NCBI GenBank assembly: GCA_021307315.1
Contig: JAJSPD010000015.1
Location: 1-64,000 of the forward strand
Reading direction: 5' to 3'
DNA: 64,000 bases
Source: Bisporella sp. PMI_857
Taxonomy: Eukaryota > Ascomycota > Leotiomycetes > Helotiales > Helotiaceae
The notes under the pieces are model-generated. The model did not search any database and was not told where the DNA came from. It was given only the letters and a program-made list of their open reading frames with translations. Positions 22,875 through 38,051 of the stretch are shown here, piece after piece. Within the stretch, counting starts at the first letter, position 1. Each line of letters opens with the position of its first letter. A program made the position numbers and the translations under genes.

Positions 22875-23947
22875 CTATTGCCGTTCCACTACCAGATCCG
22901 TTTTGCCTACGCCCATAATTGCCATGCCCTGTCCAATGCCTTCATGAATTCCACCTGTAAGCCCTTCTGCAACATAACTCGCCACCTTCATCAAGATATG
23001 ACCCACCTTTCCGTCTCCCATGCCACAAATAATGTTCACCAAACCGATGCCTTTCTTCCCAACAATGTCCATAGAATCGAGGCCTTGGCCAATAATTTTC
23101 TGAGAAATCTTATGCTCCCGTTCATATTGATACACCGTAGTAATCCATTTCGTGATGAAAGGAAGAAGAAACTGGAATATCAGAAACCCTTGCACGATTA
23201 GGAATGCCAGCCAGCGGTGTAAAATCGAGGGCTCAGAGGGCGGTGAAGAGAAATCTAGGGCAGAGGAGCTGGATGATGGATAGAGTGGCCTAACAACGCT
23301 AATGGGCATGGCATTTCGCACTCTCATCTGTTCTTCAGCCGTCATGTCTTGTGGCAGTCCGCGTAACAAATATGCAAGACCATCGACATACATTTGTCTC
23401 ACATAGTTTGAGTCGACAGAGCCAGGATCTTGGGATGCTGTTGAAAACTCATCTACAGCACGTGAAAGGTGGCTAAGTCCTGGACAGGATCAGCGAAAGG
23501 ACTTGAGCCAAAATTGAGTTTGTGTATACCTGTGCTTGCAAATTTCCAACTAATGCCACTTTGATCTTCAACGTAATGTCTGCGGTCATAATTGCTGCTC
23601 CTCCTTGCTGTTGATGCTTGCTCTTGTCGAAACTCCTCTCTAAAGTAAAGCGACTCCTCCAACTGGGCACTGCTCAACATAATTGTGTTATCCACTCCGG
23701 TAACGGGTGTACGAGCTCCAGAAGGTGGGGCAGAAGCGGAATTTTTTTGTTGGCACTGGTAATCAACTCGTTGCAAGCTGCTCGAGCGCCGTGTGAGAGA
23801 AAAGCGAGCCAGTCCTGATTGTATAGCAGAAGGCACCACTAGCTCAGCCATTGTCAATAGAATTGACGGCGAACTCGGTCGAGGCGTTGAGTCCGCTGAC
23901 AGTGGCCGAGGACGTGTTGGTTTGCGGTCCATGGTAGCTGTAGCCAT
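22875..23947 (-). CDS. Conserved fungal membrane protein of unknown function
   Basis: Two exons start at the ATG at 23947 (MATATMDRKPTRPRPLSAD). A 51-nt intron around 23478-23528 joins KFASTG to LSHLSRAVDEF. The N-terminal half is Ser/Pro-rich and probably disordered. The C-terminal half has a conserved MYVDGLAYLLRGLPQDMT segment, one strongly hydrophobic stretch (WLAFLIVQGFLIFQFLLPF), and a Gly-rich end (GIHEGIGQGMAIMGVGKT). I recognise the C-terminal pattern as widespread in filamentous ascomycetes but know no assigned function. It is a minus-strand neighbour of CDC45 and the helicase in the housekeeping block. Confidence 0.7.
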
Positions 23948-24592
23948 GTCGAGGAACGTGATAGAATAAAAAAAATGTGTGGAGGTTCTCACCAAGCCGA
24001 AGTTAACCAGGACCCGCGCCTAGAAATTCAAACGCTCACAGAGCAATAAGAAATGGGCTTATTTAATGGCTGCCATGACCAGTCGTGGGTGAATGTGAAC
24101 ATAAATTGTCATACGCTTGTGACTCGTAGGAGACGCAGGCGAGGGCGAAGGTGAAGATGAAGGGAAATGACAGAATTTGTTGAGATGATCCTGAGGCTTG
24201 GATCTCGTTAAGTAAACGGGGGGGTTGAAAGCATGTGAAAATGGCCATTGGAATGCGGGATCCCACTTTTGATCGATCCACTTTTGTGGGTGGGGATCAG
24301 GGCGGCAGAACAAAGAAGATGATGATGCATCTCGCTTGCGTTACTGTACTGTACGGTGCTTTTTCTCGTCTGATAAGCAAGTATGACATGATACCCCCTG
24401 ATATGAAAGTGTTGCAGAGATTGGTAGTATGCATTATGCGTATGAACAGGAAGCACCCCTATCTACAGACCACATATCCATCCCATGCCCTATCCAAACC
24501 GCACAAACGCCAAAAGCCGAGCAAGCACACCAACAGAGCAGCGGTCATCACAGCGTATACACATATCTTCAGCCAGTATCACCAACAAGAGT
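23948..24592. other. Intergenic region downstream of CDC45
   Basis: Contains the CDC45 3' flank and the promoter of the preceding minus-strand gene. No supported exon. Confidence 0.5.
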
Positions 24593-27270
24593 TTAGCCAA
24601 CCACCGTCTTTCCACTTAGACTCTCAAGGAACCCATTAAGATCCTCTTTTTTAACTTCTACAACACAGTGCTCGAAACTATCGGTTCGCATCCGGGCATT
24701 CGTCTCTTCGACGACTTCCTGAAACGCGTTGCCGAATCGATTCATACCGAAACCCTTCGCCTTGGCTGGTTCAATATCCTCATCATCGCTGTCGTCTTCG
24801 CTCTCCGAGGCTTCTGATTCGGTTTCTTCCTCCTCCTCCTCCCCCTCCTCATCCTCACCGTTTTCTTCAACAGTTTTTCGTCGTGCTGCTCTCTTTTCCT
24901 CTCGAATCTTTTCTTTGGCTTTGCGCTTCGCTTCTTTTGCTTTCATCTTCGCTTCCCGCTTCTCTTTACGAGCCTTCGCATCATGGTCTCCAAACGCCAT
25001 GCCGCCACCACCTGTACCTACTACTACGTATACTCCTCTGGATTCATTTAGACCAGCAACGACAAGTGGCGTCCCTCGACCACCATGGCCAAGCTTCCCT
25101 GTCTTCTCACGCTCTTGCTCTGCAACAGCTTCACCAAGCCAAAGGGCGAGTTTTGTTAAAGCTGACGGATGAGTAAACAGTGTTACATCAGGACCATCTT
25201 TTACGATAGTAAATCGGAAGGCACGAAGATGGCGAATCTGCCGTTTTTCAATTAGAGATGTGCCTTGACGAAGAATCGCGCGATGAAGGTATTGAGCTGT
25301 GGGCAGGGCAGCCTTGAGTTCTTCAATCCTATGATAATTATTAGATTGGTTCTTGATAGCAGCAGTTATCACAGGAAACATACTTTTCAAGAGCATCATA
25401 AGCATCCCAGAAGCGGCTAACCCATTCCTCACTCTCGAGGGTCCCATCTTCATCCGTCGTCTCTTTAGCTTCTTTTCGTTCCCATCCACTGGTTTCAAAT
25501 GAGTTCTTCCCAACTTCTAATATGGCTCCAACAACCACACCAACGTCTTGTGCACTCAAAGTCGCCCTCCACCCCCAACTCCGAACAAATCCCCAACCTT
25601 CTTTAGTGCCTCCTCGATCTTTACCATCTGTGTCTGCTGCCGGGACAAGATCATCCAGACCATACATTTCAGAGTACTTCAAGAATTTTGTTCTCAGGCC
25701 ACGCTTTAGTTCCATATCCATATGCGTATAACTTTGCTTACACTGCACCAAACTAACACCCATTTTTGCAAGCAATTTATGCAGTCGCTTTTTGCCATGC
25801 TCGGACCAGATATGTAGTCGCGCGGAAAGATAAGGAGAATGCAACATGCTATCATAAAGACTCCAATGTCGTATCAGAAGAAGCTTTGGTTCAGGCGATA
25901 ATCGAATAGCAGTGTCTGTGGGACTCCGCGCTGTCGTTGGAATAATTCCTTTGTCCTCTGGCGAGGCATTGCGATTTGAGCCGCTACTCGAATCAGTGAG
26001 CTCTGGAGGATTCAGACGACGCACTTCATCCCTTAATAATTGCCGTATCCTTGAGCCTCTTGTTCCAAGCCAGCCACTTTGAGATGATTTTTGTCCGCTG
26101 ATTGATACACCAATAGATGATCGACCATACAATTCCGTAGAGGTAACTCCCACAATGGCCATCCATAGCATATCGTTTTCTTCCCTACCAAGCTCTGATG
26201 CCAGAGAGTACATCATTGAGGAAATTGGTTCCGAGTAGGATGCACCGAGAGAGTAATATGCTTGAAGTACAGCTTCGTTTTTGCGCCGTAATTTTAATAG
26301 ACGTCGTCTCAAAGTTCGCGCGGAGGGTTGTTTCGGTGGTTGTGCTGGAGTTGGAGAAGCTGAGCGTGACGCGCTGGATAAAATGACTGAGGGGTCATTT
26401 AAAGACATCAAGCCTCTTCCCCCCGGACGCGTTGGCGATGGTATAGGGCTCGACTGATACATGTTAGTACAGGATCTTATGAGAAAGAATAAAGGAGCGT
26501 ACGGAGTTACTCCTTCGTCGTTGTCTCGGCCTTTCATCATCGTCGTCGCTACTTCCATCATCGTCTCCTCGATCTGACCATGATTTTCGCTTCTGGCCTG
26601 GTTGAGAGTCGTTTGGAGGAGAGTCCTCATCCTCATCCTCACTTTCACTATCACTCGCGTCACTATCGTCGTCTACTTCGGGCATATCTAGCAGCGCCAA
26701 ATATGCATCTCGCTCCGCATTAAGCCCCTCCTCGATATCTCCATCATCGAATACAATTATTCCGCCTTTTCCGTGCTTGTATCCCCTCTCAATTTTTCCT
26801 CCCTCGACTCCAATTTGTTTTTGGACTGCCAGTTCTTCGCCTTCAGCTTGTGGCAATGATGGTGTTCCTCCAAATACATTCCCCAGATTCCATGGCCGGC
26901 GCGCGTCCATGATCCAGACCTCAACGCCGCTATAACTCGTCCGTTCTCCATCAACTTCAATACTTAAGAGGCCTCCGAGATCTACCAATCCGCCAACACC
27001 AAGACATATCACCACCCCTCCGCTGCCGCCTTCACTCTCCATCATGGGCCGTACCGCTTCCCGCCCGGCCTTTTCTAAGTCCCCATAGCCAGAAATTGGA
27101 TGTATCTTATGTGGTATAAAGTCACCCTTGAGTAGTCTGGTCAGAATCCGACAAGCACAGAGAGCATCTGGCTCTAGAGAGACCAGAATTAGCACTGGTG
27201 GGGAAGTTGCATGATATGTCCGTTGAAGATTGATGTAGAGGGTCGAGATCAAAGACCGCTCGAGATACAT
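24593..27270 (-). CDS. CDC45: CDC45, replication initiation and fork helicase subunit
   Basis: Three exons. The start MYLERSLISTLYINLQR and the segment ILVSLEPDALCACRILTRLLKGDFIPH match the Cdc45 N-terminus (DHH-like fold). A long acidic stretch (VDDDSDASDSESEDEDED) is followed by a basic segment (RPRQRRRSNS). Exon 2 carries TLRRRLLKLRRKNEAVLQAYYSLGAS (given here in part) and the conserved LLLIRHWSLYDSMLHSPYLS and HKLLAKMGVSLVQCKQSYTHMD. Exon 3 ends with GTPLVVAGLNESRGVYVVVG and a C-terminal conserved segment. Cdc45 joins Mcm2-7 and GINS in the CMG helicase. An extra highly charged Lys/Glu coil interrupts the C-terminal part (roughly plus-strand 24790-24990), longer than in yeast. Confidence 0.95.
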
Positions 27271-28913
27271 AGTTACTGAGTAATCAAATAATTGGACGGC
27301 ATGCCAAAGCGAATCGAGATTATAATCAGCTGCTTTGCTCTTTTAATACTGATATCGTACTGGAATTGTGGCTTTTGACGCGTCGGTAGGCTTTAGACTT
27401 TTCGAGTGTTGCAAATGTGCGTGGTGAGCTTTATTGGACTTGGTAAAAATATTGAATCAATCCTTTGCATCGATTGTGCAAGATCAAAGCTTGGAAACTA
27501 AAGTTTGTTGTCGGGAATTGCGGTTCTGCCAGCTGGCGGAGAGAATGTATTAATACAGAACGCGCTGCCAAAAAGCGCGTCGTGAGGGATCCACTTTTAG
27601 CGGCCCATGCCGCACGCCTGCCAAGGTTTGGACAGATTCGTCTTCACAACATCACCTGCTGTTGTATAGATACCTTATGGTATTTTCCTGAGTATATATG
27701 CTCATCATTTGTCGTATGCAAATCTGCTGCTTCAACTGTGGTATTAATATTTTCGGATCACTCTTTCTTCTGGACCATAAGGTTCAACTAGACTCCATCT
27801 TTATCCATACGAACATTTTGAGTGGCCGGCTTGGGGTTCTGATTTAGAAAGCGCAGCGAGTTTATTATAATCGAACACATTTGCTATGGTACGTAGTTCT
27901 TATATCCTGAGCAACTGCCGTTGTTACCAGCTAACCATTTAAGACCGTACTCGGCATCGATTATGACTGAACGTCAGAATCTTGGCCAATCCTTTGATAA
28001 CTATTACTCTGAGTCTCTCGTGATAGCCTACAGATGGATTAAGGCGTGTGACCTGTTCGATCAAAATTGACAATATATATTGGCACTCATTGTAAGGAAT
28101 TACACCTCGAGGAAATGCCCCTAAATCCCGGGTCTTATTCCACTCTCAGCCACTATTGGAGCCAGCCGGAGGTCCTTATATAGATGATTGATAATTGTGA
28201 TAGCCTTGCCAAAAGCATACCTTTTGAGATGCTTTACCGGACTTTCTAGGGAGCATTTTATGTGACTTAGAAATTTTGCCTCCTCTACCTAGGATTCTTC
28301 CATATCATTTAGGATAACCCCGGAGATTAGCCTCTAGCGTCTGGTAAGATGACCGACGTATACAATAGAACATGCTTAAATATGCAGCGCCTGGTGCTAT
28401 CGATGGCTCTTACGACCTATTTCGTAATAGACATGGCCACAGGTGAGAATGACTCGATCATTGCAAGTATGGAGTTGCAGGTAAGAAGAACTTCATATTC
28501 ACATATTTCTGTATGAGCACATGGTCACCAAGTAGCCCTGAACTTTCAGAGAGTAAGTATTTGCCTCTTGTTGAACTTATTTTTCCTTACGTCATCTTTA
28601 GTTCCTAAACCTAACATTTAATGCTCATTATCCACAAATTAACTTTCTCTTTAAGTTGCGGAATATCTGCGGTATCTTGTTTTTACAAATCCGATAACCA
28701 GAGATATCTAAAGTGGGATCATTTCTGCATTTCGTCACTCTCGAATTAAACAAAAGAACTTACTGCCCAGGTCGCTCACTTTTCATAGCAAGACATCAAA
28801 ACGCTATTTTACACAAGTTACTACTAACTGAAACCATTCTAAGTTTGCAGTTTCATTCACAGAGTCAGTCTAATTAGTATGTCATCGTCGCATCGTTAAT
28901 ACACTTGTCCTAG
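27271..28913. other. Gene-poor stretch between CDC45 and the HET relic
   Basis: No intact gene is supported. An ATG-led frame at 28349 (MTDVYNRTCLNMQRLVL) runs 44 codons into a donor-like gtaaga but leads nowhere I can identify. It may be decayed 5' sequence of the neighbouring HET gene, although no HET motif is visible in it. Confidence 0.4.
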
Positions 28914-29770
28914 TGGGCATTCCAGGAACGTCTCGTAAAGTCAGGATTACTTCATTTCAGCGAATTGGAGCTCTCCCGGGAGTGTCACACCAAATCGTCC
29001 TCAGAAACCTTTCCTCGATGTTTTTCTATCACTCTCCAAGAAAGTGGTCTAAAGGACGAAGCTGCCAAGTTTACAGAGCGTGGTGGTCTTGTCATCGAAT
29101 TACACTCAACCAAGGGCCGTGACAAGTCAGTTACAGTATCTGGTGTTACGAAACTCTACTCCAAGGAAGATTACGTTCTGTGTCTTTCTAGACTGTGGCG
29201 AAAATATCCTGAGGATGGAACTTGCTGGAGGCTCCAGTCTAGCTCGGCATCTCAACTAGTGGCAGTCCCATATCGTGCCCTTTTGCAATCTTTGGGCATA
29301 AGTAAACGGGAAAAATTATCCCCTTGTGAAATCGGAAAGCGAGCAAGTATAAAAAGGAGGCCTTTCAGGTCTCAGTAGATGCTGCTATTAACGGATAATT
29401 AGGTGAGGGTTCAGCTGGCATGTTGAGAATTAGCTACGATCTCCTCTCGACACCAATTCTACGAACCTTTAAGGTCCTTTATATCATGTTGAATAGGATG
29501 ACGAAGAGACTCCCTTCTGATCGACACAAGCGGATCGAGGGCATTTTCTAGTGCCTTTCCACATCATCCGCAAGCCGTGTAGTATCAACCGACTCGTACT
29601 GTTGCCAATGGGGAAGGAGCCTAGCCAATACATGCGAGCTGGCTTTTTCAGCATCAACGAGATGGGTCGAAACCTGGGTCTTGCAAGGCAAAATACAGAG
29701 GTTCGAGACCAAAGGCAATATACATACACGGGAGTATTTGAGAGTGTTATCGAGAGTACGGAAAAGACTT
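28914..29770 (+). pseudogene. Relic of a HET-domain (heterokaryon incompatibility) gene
   Basis: After an acceptor-like cctag, the frame from 28914 reads WAFQERLVKSGLLHFSELEL followed by SREC, matching the HET signature R-x-W-x-x-QERLL-x-x-R-x-LHF-x-x-x-x-L-x-x-EC. It continues with LSRLWRKYPEDGT and is stopped at 29378. Further downstream, about 29575-29770, another open segment (INRLVLLPMGKEPSQYMRAG, FFSIN) resembles the far C-terminal part of HET proteins, but is out of continuity after a gap with stops. The N-terminal HET domain is not visible. HET proteins trigger non-self recognition cell death in filamentous ascomycetes. This copy looks fragmented and inactive. Confidence 0.55.
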
Positions 29771-32075
<2,305 letters not shown>

Positions 32076-32320
32076 GGCTTTGATTAGACGGGTACGTTTG
32101 TACATATATTGATATCGGATGTAGAAAGTTCTAGATGGTTTGGGGGAGAGAGAATCGTATTATTCATTCGATACCCTTCCTCATCTTGCATCCACAAACC
32201 TCCCCACAACTCAAAATCGCATCTAAAAAAAGGCTGAAGATGGTCTACAAACCACACTTCAACACGATTAAGTCCCATACGCAAAAAATTCTCTAACCTA
32301 TAATCATACAAATTTAAACT

Positions 32321-33829
32321 TCACTTACCTTTCCCGTTCTTCAGATCTAACGCCATCCCAATCCTCTCTATCCCGTCCCTAAGCCTCGCTTCCGGAATCG
32401 AGAAAGAAATCCTCACCCACCCGCTCTCGGCATCGACCCCTCCCTTTCCTGGCACGACCATCACACCCGCGGCCGCGAGCTTCTTCGCCACCTCGCCTTC
32501 GTTAGTGTTCCCCGCTAGTTTGGCGACGAGATGGAAACCTGCTGATATGGGGATGTGCTCAATGCCCCAGACATCTAGTGCTTTGGTGAGGATGTTGTAG
32601 TTGTTCCTGAGTTGGGTCTTGAGGGATAAGATGATGGAAGGGAGAGAGGGAGATGTGAGGAGTGCGGTAATAAATAGAGAGGGGAGATTGGATGTTTGGA
32701 GATAGTTCGCAAGCATGGCACCTTCTACCACCGGGCGATTGTGGGAGACAAGACATCCCTTTTTGGCTCCGTCAGTGATCTTCGAGAATTGTCAAGCGGG
32801 AGGCGAGCAGGGGAAGCCTACCAGTCTTAAGCCTGGCATTCCAAAATCCTTGCTCATGCTATAAATCACATGCACTCTCTCCTTTTCGATTAGTGCTTCT
32901 GCTGTGTCGTCTACGAGTGACAGGGCGGACTCGAACTTCTCATCTCGTTCTGAGGGAAAGGTTGAGAGCGCATAGACCTCATCTGAGATATAGTGTATGC
33001 TCTTTTCCTGGCAGAAGGAGATGAGATTGCGGAGAACAGAGGGGGAGTAGCATTTCCCACGTGGATTGTGTGGATTTGTCACTAGAAGAGCTTTTATCCT
33101 TGCCGACTCAGGGGATTTGGAGTACGCATCTTTCACTGCTGCTACAATGTCCTCGGACAAAGCGGTCCGGAAAGGCAGGGCTGCAGTCGTGACGATGTTC
33201 ACGTTTGCGCGAAATTTGGTAAATGCTTGGTACCCGCCCCAGAACGGTGATGGGATGAGGATGGAATCCCCTTCGTCACAGATGGCATAGAGAAGCGCGT
33301 CGAGAGTGGTGCTTGCGCCTGCGAATGTGGTGATGTGGGCTGGCGATATAGGGATGGACGGGTAGAAGTATGTGTTGAAGAAGAAGGAGAGGGCGGAAAG
33401 GAGGGGGGCAGTTCCCCCCATTCCGTAAGGGTAGCTGAGATCCTGAAATTTATGAGTACTTTCGTTTACCAAGGCACGGCACGGGGTAGGTGGTTAGGGG
33501 TAAATCATAATAATGTAAACATCAGGTGACGGATTCAGAATGGTCATGTGAGCTCATTCGATCCCAAAGAGACTAGAAATTAAGAGGAGCAACTGAGAGG
33601 ATTCAAAACTACCTACCTTTCCATTAAACTCCTCAGCTATCACTTTCTTATAAATGGCAACAAGTGGCTCCCGAACAAGCCAGTTCTCACCCATGGCCAT
33701 ATCCACATCCACCTTCGTAGCGACATTGTTCAGTCCATCAATGGTAGTGAGCAACGGTATAAAACCTGTCACTTTGGGCTGAGATCGTAGTGACAAGCCA
33801 TTAGACCTCGCCTGATTCGAGTCTGACAT
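32321..33829 (-). CDS. Class I PLP aminotransferase, ACC-synthase-like
   Basis: Three exons. The first (from the ATG at 33829) has GENWLVREPLVAIYKKVIAE, then after an intron DLSYPYGMGGTAPLLSALS follows. PLP-site features: AGASTTLDAL, PFWGGYQ (aromatic stacking residue), NPHNPRGK (Asn and Pro pair), ISDEVYAL (Asp and Tyr) and the Schiff-base Lys in SMSKDFGMPGLRLVG. The last exon holds SGWVRISFS with the carboxylate-binding Arg. All catalytic residues are present. The fold group includes fungal ACC-synthase-like proteins found in metabolite clusters such as the gliotoxin type. A good donor sequence (gtaagt) overlaps the final codons, so the true C-terminus may lie in a further exon. Confidence 0.88.
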
Positions 33830-35551
33830 TTTAGAAAAGTTGTCGGATGAGACGAATGGCGAGGTCTCGCAGAGGAGGAGAACCTCGCTGCAGATTTACG
33901 GTCTAATGTTGGTCAATTGCACCAATCACCTTTGTCATATCAAACGGCACTGTTCTACCCAAAGTTTGTCGCTCGAGTCGCATGTGCTGAACAGCACTTG
34001 TCGGGTGCCTGGCAATTTGCTGGTGTATGAGCTGAAACCATCTCACGAATACCATACCTTAGTTATGCACGGTAATTTTTAGTTCAGGCGCGTATCTGAG
34101 CCGTAGACGGCAGTTTTAACATTGCCGAATTGACTTAATGATTAAACATTCATTCAAGGACCGTATCTCCCTCAGTTGTCAAGCAAGCCTGCGGCACAGC
34201 TTCTTTATCAAAACACAGACTTATCAAGATAGCCGAACGCCACCATCCCAACTTGAAGTCTGTGACACACACACAGGTGGCTGATCCAGCATCCGGGAAA
34301 TCTGGAGATTTGGTGTGATATGGTACGACAGAGCATAAGCATTACGATAAAATAAATACATCCTGCATGATACGCAAGCTTTCCAAAGAGAAGTAGATGA
34401 TTTATTCTCGCGCTGGAGACTAGAGAGCATCGCAAGGATGCTCTCTCCCTGCAATAGACACTCATCACCATAATTTCCGTGCAGGCATCAATTCACGGTT
34501 TTATTTCTCGCTGCCAAAAAACTCGGCGTCGGTGGTAATTGGAAGTGGGAAAGTGGACATACGAGTACGCGCCGCACACGGGCTTTTCCAAGCGGAGGCG
34601 TACAGTATTAATGCAAGCCATCTCGACGTTGGATGATGAGCCCGGAACCTTATTCCTGTTGTCGATTCGTTTGGCTATGGAGGCTTGATATGCCTGTCCA
34701 AATACATTGCCCAGCCTCGGATTTCCTGCTATGGTGCGTAGGGGTTGTGGAGATGCTGATTCGCGAGATGTTAATTGATTCCCCTCCATAGGCATCCATG
34801 ATTGGGTTACACCCGGCCAGATAGCAACCGCTCTGGTATATAAGCTCAAAACTCGAGATAACTAACTGTCCTGAATATGGTCGAGTTTGAGTCGTTGAAG
34901 CATAAAAAAAATCCACAGCACGAAGCCTAACCGTGACAGAGAGTAATTATGAGTCTAAAATTAAGGTTGTGGATGAAGACGGAGCTAGTCGGGTGTGACC
35001 GGCGCTAATCACCTTGAGCTGGAGATACGCCAAGGATTTTGCCTCAGCAAGGTCGATTGGTGGGCTCGGTGGTGCTATTTCCTAAAAGCAGTCTCGACCA
35101 AAAACGACGACAAGGCATACACGAAACAACCTCGATTGCCCCAAGATACCTTGGGGAAATGGCATAGAATGCCAGGGAAACTATGGATACGCGAAAACCA
35201 AGCATGACCTTGCGTCATCACAACACAGCTGCGCAAGCACATTGCATGACCATTGAGACATTAAAAAAATATTGCACCATCGTAAGACCGGATAGGTTTT
35301 GTTCCAGGTTGCACCTATCAAGTCCCCCTACGCAGTCATATTTTAGCTGAGAAGCTTAATTTTGAAATATCGCAATGCCTGTGAAGACATCATCCAAAGG
35401 TGAATTACTTAATTATGTTGAGGCTATACTTGTTTGCTGTATAGTTTCGGATGTATGTTCTCCACATCCGCATTCAGCTCTGAACGCTTTCGACTCATAC
35501 AGGGGTCGAATGCCTCATTCAAATTCCGAATCTTTGCATCTTCAAGCGTAC
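33830..35551. other. Gene-free spacer upstream of the aminotransferase
   Basis: About 1.7 kb with no supported gene on either strand. An everted CCG-TAGA-CGG occurs at 34101-34110, about 270 bp upstream of the aminotransferase start. Several minus-strand frames at 34.2-34.9 kb show no family motif. Confidence 0.45.
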
Positions 35552-36756
35552 TTACTTCTCGCTTTGAGTTGCCTCAAATGTTTTCTTGACGTAGATTCTA
35601 CCATCGTCATCCACGGTATTGTTGGCCTTCTCAACGGTGGTTTGGCTGCGGCTATTCTGCATCTCATGCCAGGCGCGTCCACTCTCTGCATCATTAAGTG
35701 AACGTGTGGATGAGAGCGAAGCAGCAGAGCCCTTGTTAGAACGTGCGCCACTGGAGAATACTGAGCGTACGCTACGCAGGCTGCGAACAATGGTCTCGGG
35801 GCCGCGGCGGTCAAAGAATACCGGGCCAAGCATGGGAAGGGATGCAGCCGTGATAGATACACAGACTTCAACTGTGCCCCAAATAATAATTTTCGTGGCG
35901 AGAGAGCCATCAAGAATGACATCCGTACTGGGACCCCACATGATCTGCCACAGAAGCCAGATCCGGACTGCCTCAGCAATCGTTGAAAGCGCCCCCAATG
36001 CAAAGATACCAGCTAAGGCAAATTTCTTTTGTGTGCTGAGGTGAAGCTCCTTGATCATTAACATTGGTAGGGATAACACGACGACATCCAAAAAGAGATC
36101 GAGGGAGGCGTGTGCCATGTTGAAGTTCGGGTAGTTAAGAATGAAGTTGCTCGCTTTGACATCCAGTCTCCAGTTGAGTCTGACTGGCCATTGTTCGAAG
36201 ATTTGGCACTAAAAGATATCATTAGAGTTTTTCTTTGGCTGTAGTTGGAGAGCAAGAACCAACCAAAACGGACGCGATACCCCACATTGCAACGATGGCA
36301 ATCATGATGTTGGCAGTAATGAGAAATTTATCAGTGGTGAAGATGCGCTTGTAAAAGAAAAGCACTGAGATCTTGATGGTTGCAAGATCGAAGAACATAA
36401 TAGTGGGTTGAATAAAAAGCATCTTTCCGTAAATCACCCACGTCTCGGGGCTCATGGTTGGAATCGGGACACCCATCGCATACTCGCCAGTAGCCCATGC
36501 AATCATGATGTTGTTGCATAACGCTGTGACCTATTATTGATGCCGTTATTGATTTGCAAAAACGAAGTAAGGCCATAATAGGAGAGAATGTAAAGCTCAC
36601 CAAAGAAATTAGGATGAACCAGTCATCCCACTTGAGCTCAGCTTGCTTTATGTTTCTGGACCAAAACCGCAACAAGACAGACACAAACGCTAGTACACTG
36701 AAGACGATACTGACGGCGAGCACGGAGCTCTGCGAAGATGTGTATGGCGGTGACAT
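35552..36756 (-). CDS. Pth11-type rhodopsin-like integral membrane protein
   Basis: Three exons. Exon 1 starts MSPPYTSSQSSVLAVSIVFS and contains KWDDWFILISL, the hallmark of the fungal rhodopsin-like (Pth11-related) domain. Exon 2 contains FIQPTIMFFDLATIKISVLF and FFYKRIF. Exon 3 has CQIFEQWPVRLNW, LDLFLDVVVLSLPMLMIKEL and the conserved ETIVRSLRSVRSVFSS-like cytosolic end. Introns (about 36532-36600 and 36218-36276) were placed to link SL to VTALCNN and VL to CQIFEQ. Seven transmembrane helices are expected. There is no CFEM domain. These proteins are abundant in filamentous fungi and some sense surface or host cues; this one has no assigned ligand. Confidence 0.85.
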
Positions 36757-38051
36757 GATTGGCCAAGACTCAACCGTTCAGAGCTCGAAAAGAAAAGAAC
36801 TGTGCGTGCCCACGAGTGGGAACGTGGATGTGATACAGGAGTGATCAGACGATTTAGTGCTGTTGGTGGAGGAGCTTTTGAAAGTGGGCGCCTTCGAGAA
36901 CTTATGAGATGCCACGAGGTGATTAACCGGTGGTTTGTAGGATTGGAACAAGAAAGTGAAACCAGAGGCGTATGATTTGATAGAGGGTTTGATTTCATCT
37001 ACAACGTTGTACGAAGTTGTGGAGGAGGTGGGGGTAAGCTTGTGACAGGCTTAGGCGGTCCGGTACGGTACGGTCTCTCTGGGCTCCGTATTATGGTTGG
37101 TGGTACTCTGCTTACTCAAAATAGAGACGGCTCTGTGGCATGGTAATCAGAGCAGATCCTAACCAAAAGGTAGAACGCCAAAATCACAAGACAATGTAGT
37201 AAACAACGACCCCGATTTCTGAGCCTTGAAAACAACTACATCAAACTATATCCACCATTGATTTCTTGCAGAAATTCAAAAATTGTCAACCCTGCGTGAT
37301 ATGATGAGTAGTAGTTCAATTCTATACAGTTGGAGCTCGGCTTAATTTTGGTCCCCTATTTCTCGCTTAGCCATCCCCACAATTCACCACGCGTTTCCAT
37401 CTGGTCCTACGGAGCACGACTCCCTCAGCCAGGCCGTATCGCGATATCGGTTCAAAGCTGATAATTCTCACGAGACATGTGCATGATGGGAAAGTGTGGC
37501 AATTTAGGTGCAGTTGTGTGGGTGCTGGGGTTGTTCAATGTTTCGGCCAATAAATTTGATTTGGTCGGGACGATTGCCTAGGGTCTGATGTTCCATCGGC
37601 TATCAATGGTAAATGGCTAGGTTTCGCGTGTTGAATATTAGTTGTGTTACATTGTGCATGCATCTCTCTACCGGCTTACCGCACAACAGTATATATTGCT
37701 AGTACAGCGGTGGCTGCAGCAAGCATATAACCGGGATTCTATATCCTTGAAAACTGTGAGAAATGATAAACCGAAAATGTAAGATTGAGCATGCTTGCAA
37801 GAAGCCTGATACCCTTGAAAACACCCTACCGTAAGGATATTTTGTAGATTCATGTCACCTTCTGTAGACGATTCGATCAGAAATTGCCCACTACCCCACC
37901 GGTAGAAGACTCCTTGGTGCAAAGGATGGCCGCTCTCCGATATTACAATCCTGCATCTTCCAAGACTTGAAAAGGGCTTGCAACACTGTCACAGGCCAGA
38001 CCACCACGGGTCTTCTATTGTATCTTCTCAAGAAGTCTTTAGACTAGAGCT
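36757..38051. promoter_or_regulatory. Divergent promoter region of rhodopsin-like and MFS genes
   Basis: 1.3 kb between divergent starts. It holds four CGG triplets at exact 5-bp spacing (37056, 37061, 37066, 37071), a possible direct-repeat array for Zn2Cys6 proteins. No exon could be supported here. Confidence 0.4.

Noticed and set aside
24059..24456. Overlapping minus-strand frames between CDC45 and the next gene
   Set aside because: They overlap each other in different frames and have low-complexity Ser/Pro content and no family resemblance.
24729..25176. Long Ser-rich plus-strand frames opposite CDC45
   Set aside because: They are the complement of the acidic/basic repeat region of CDC45 and not independent genes.
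27465..27791. 108-codon plus-strand frame downstream of CDC45
   Set aside because: Composition and start codon context look random, with no domain and no splice signals linking it to other exons.
34208..34916. Several minus-strand frames between aminotransferase and rhodopsin-like genes
   Set aside because: They are short, mutually overlapping and without motifs, and most lack strong splice or start context.
35375..36044. Plus-strand frames opposite the rhodopsin-like gene
   Set aside because: They are antisense shadows of a well-supported membrane protein.
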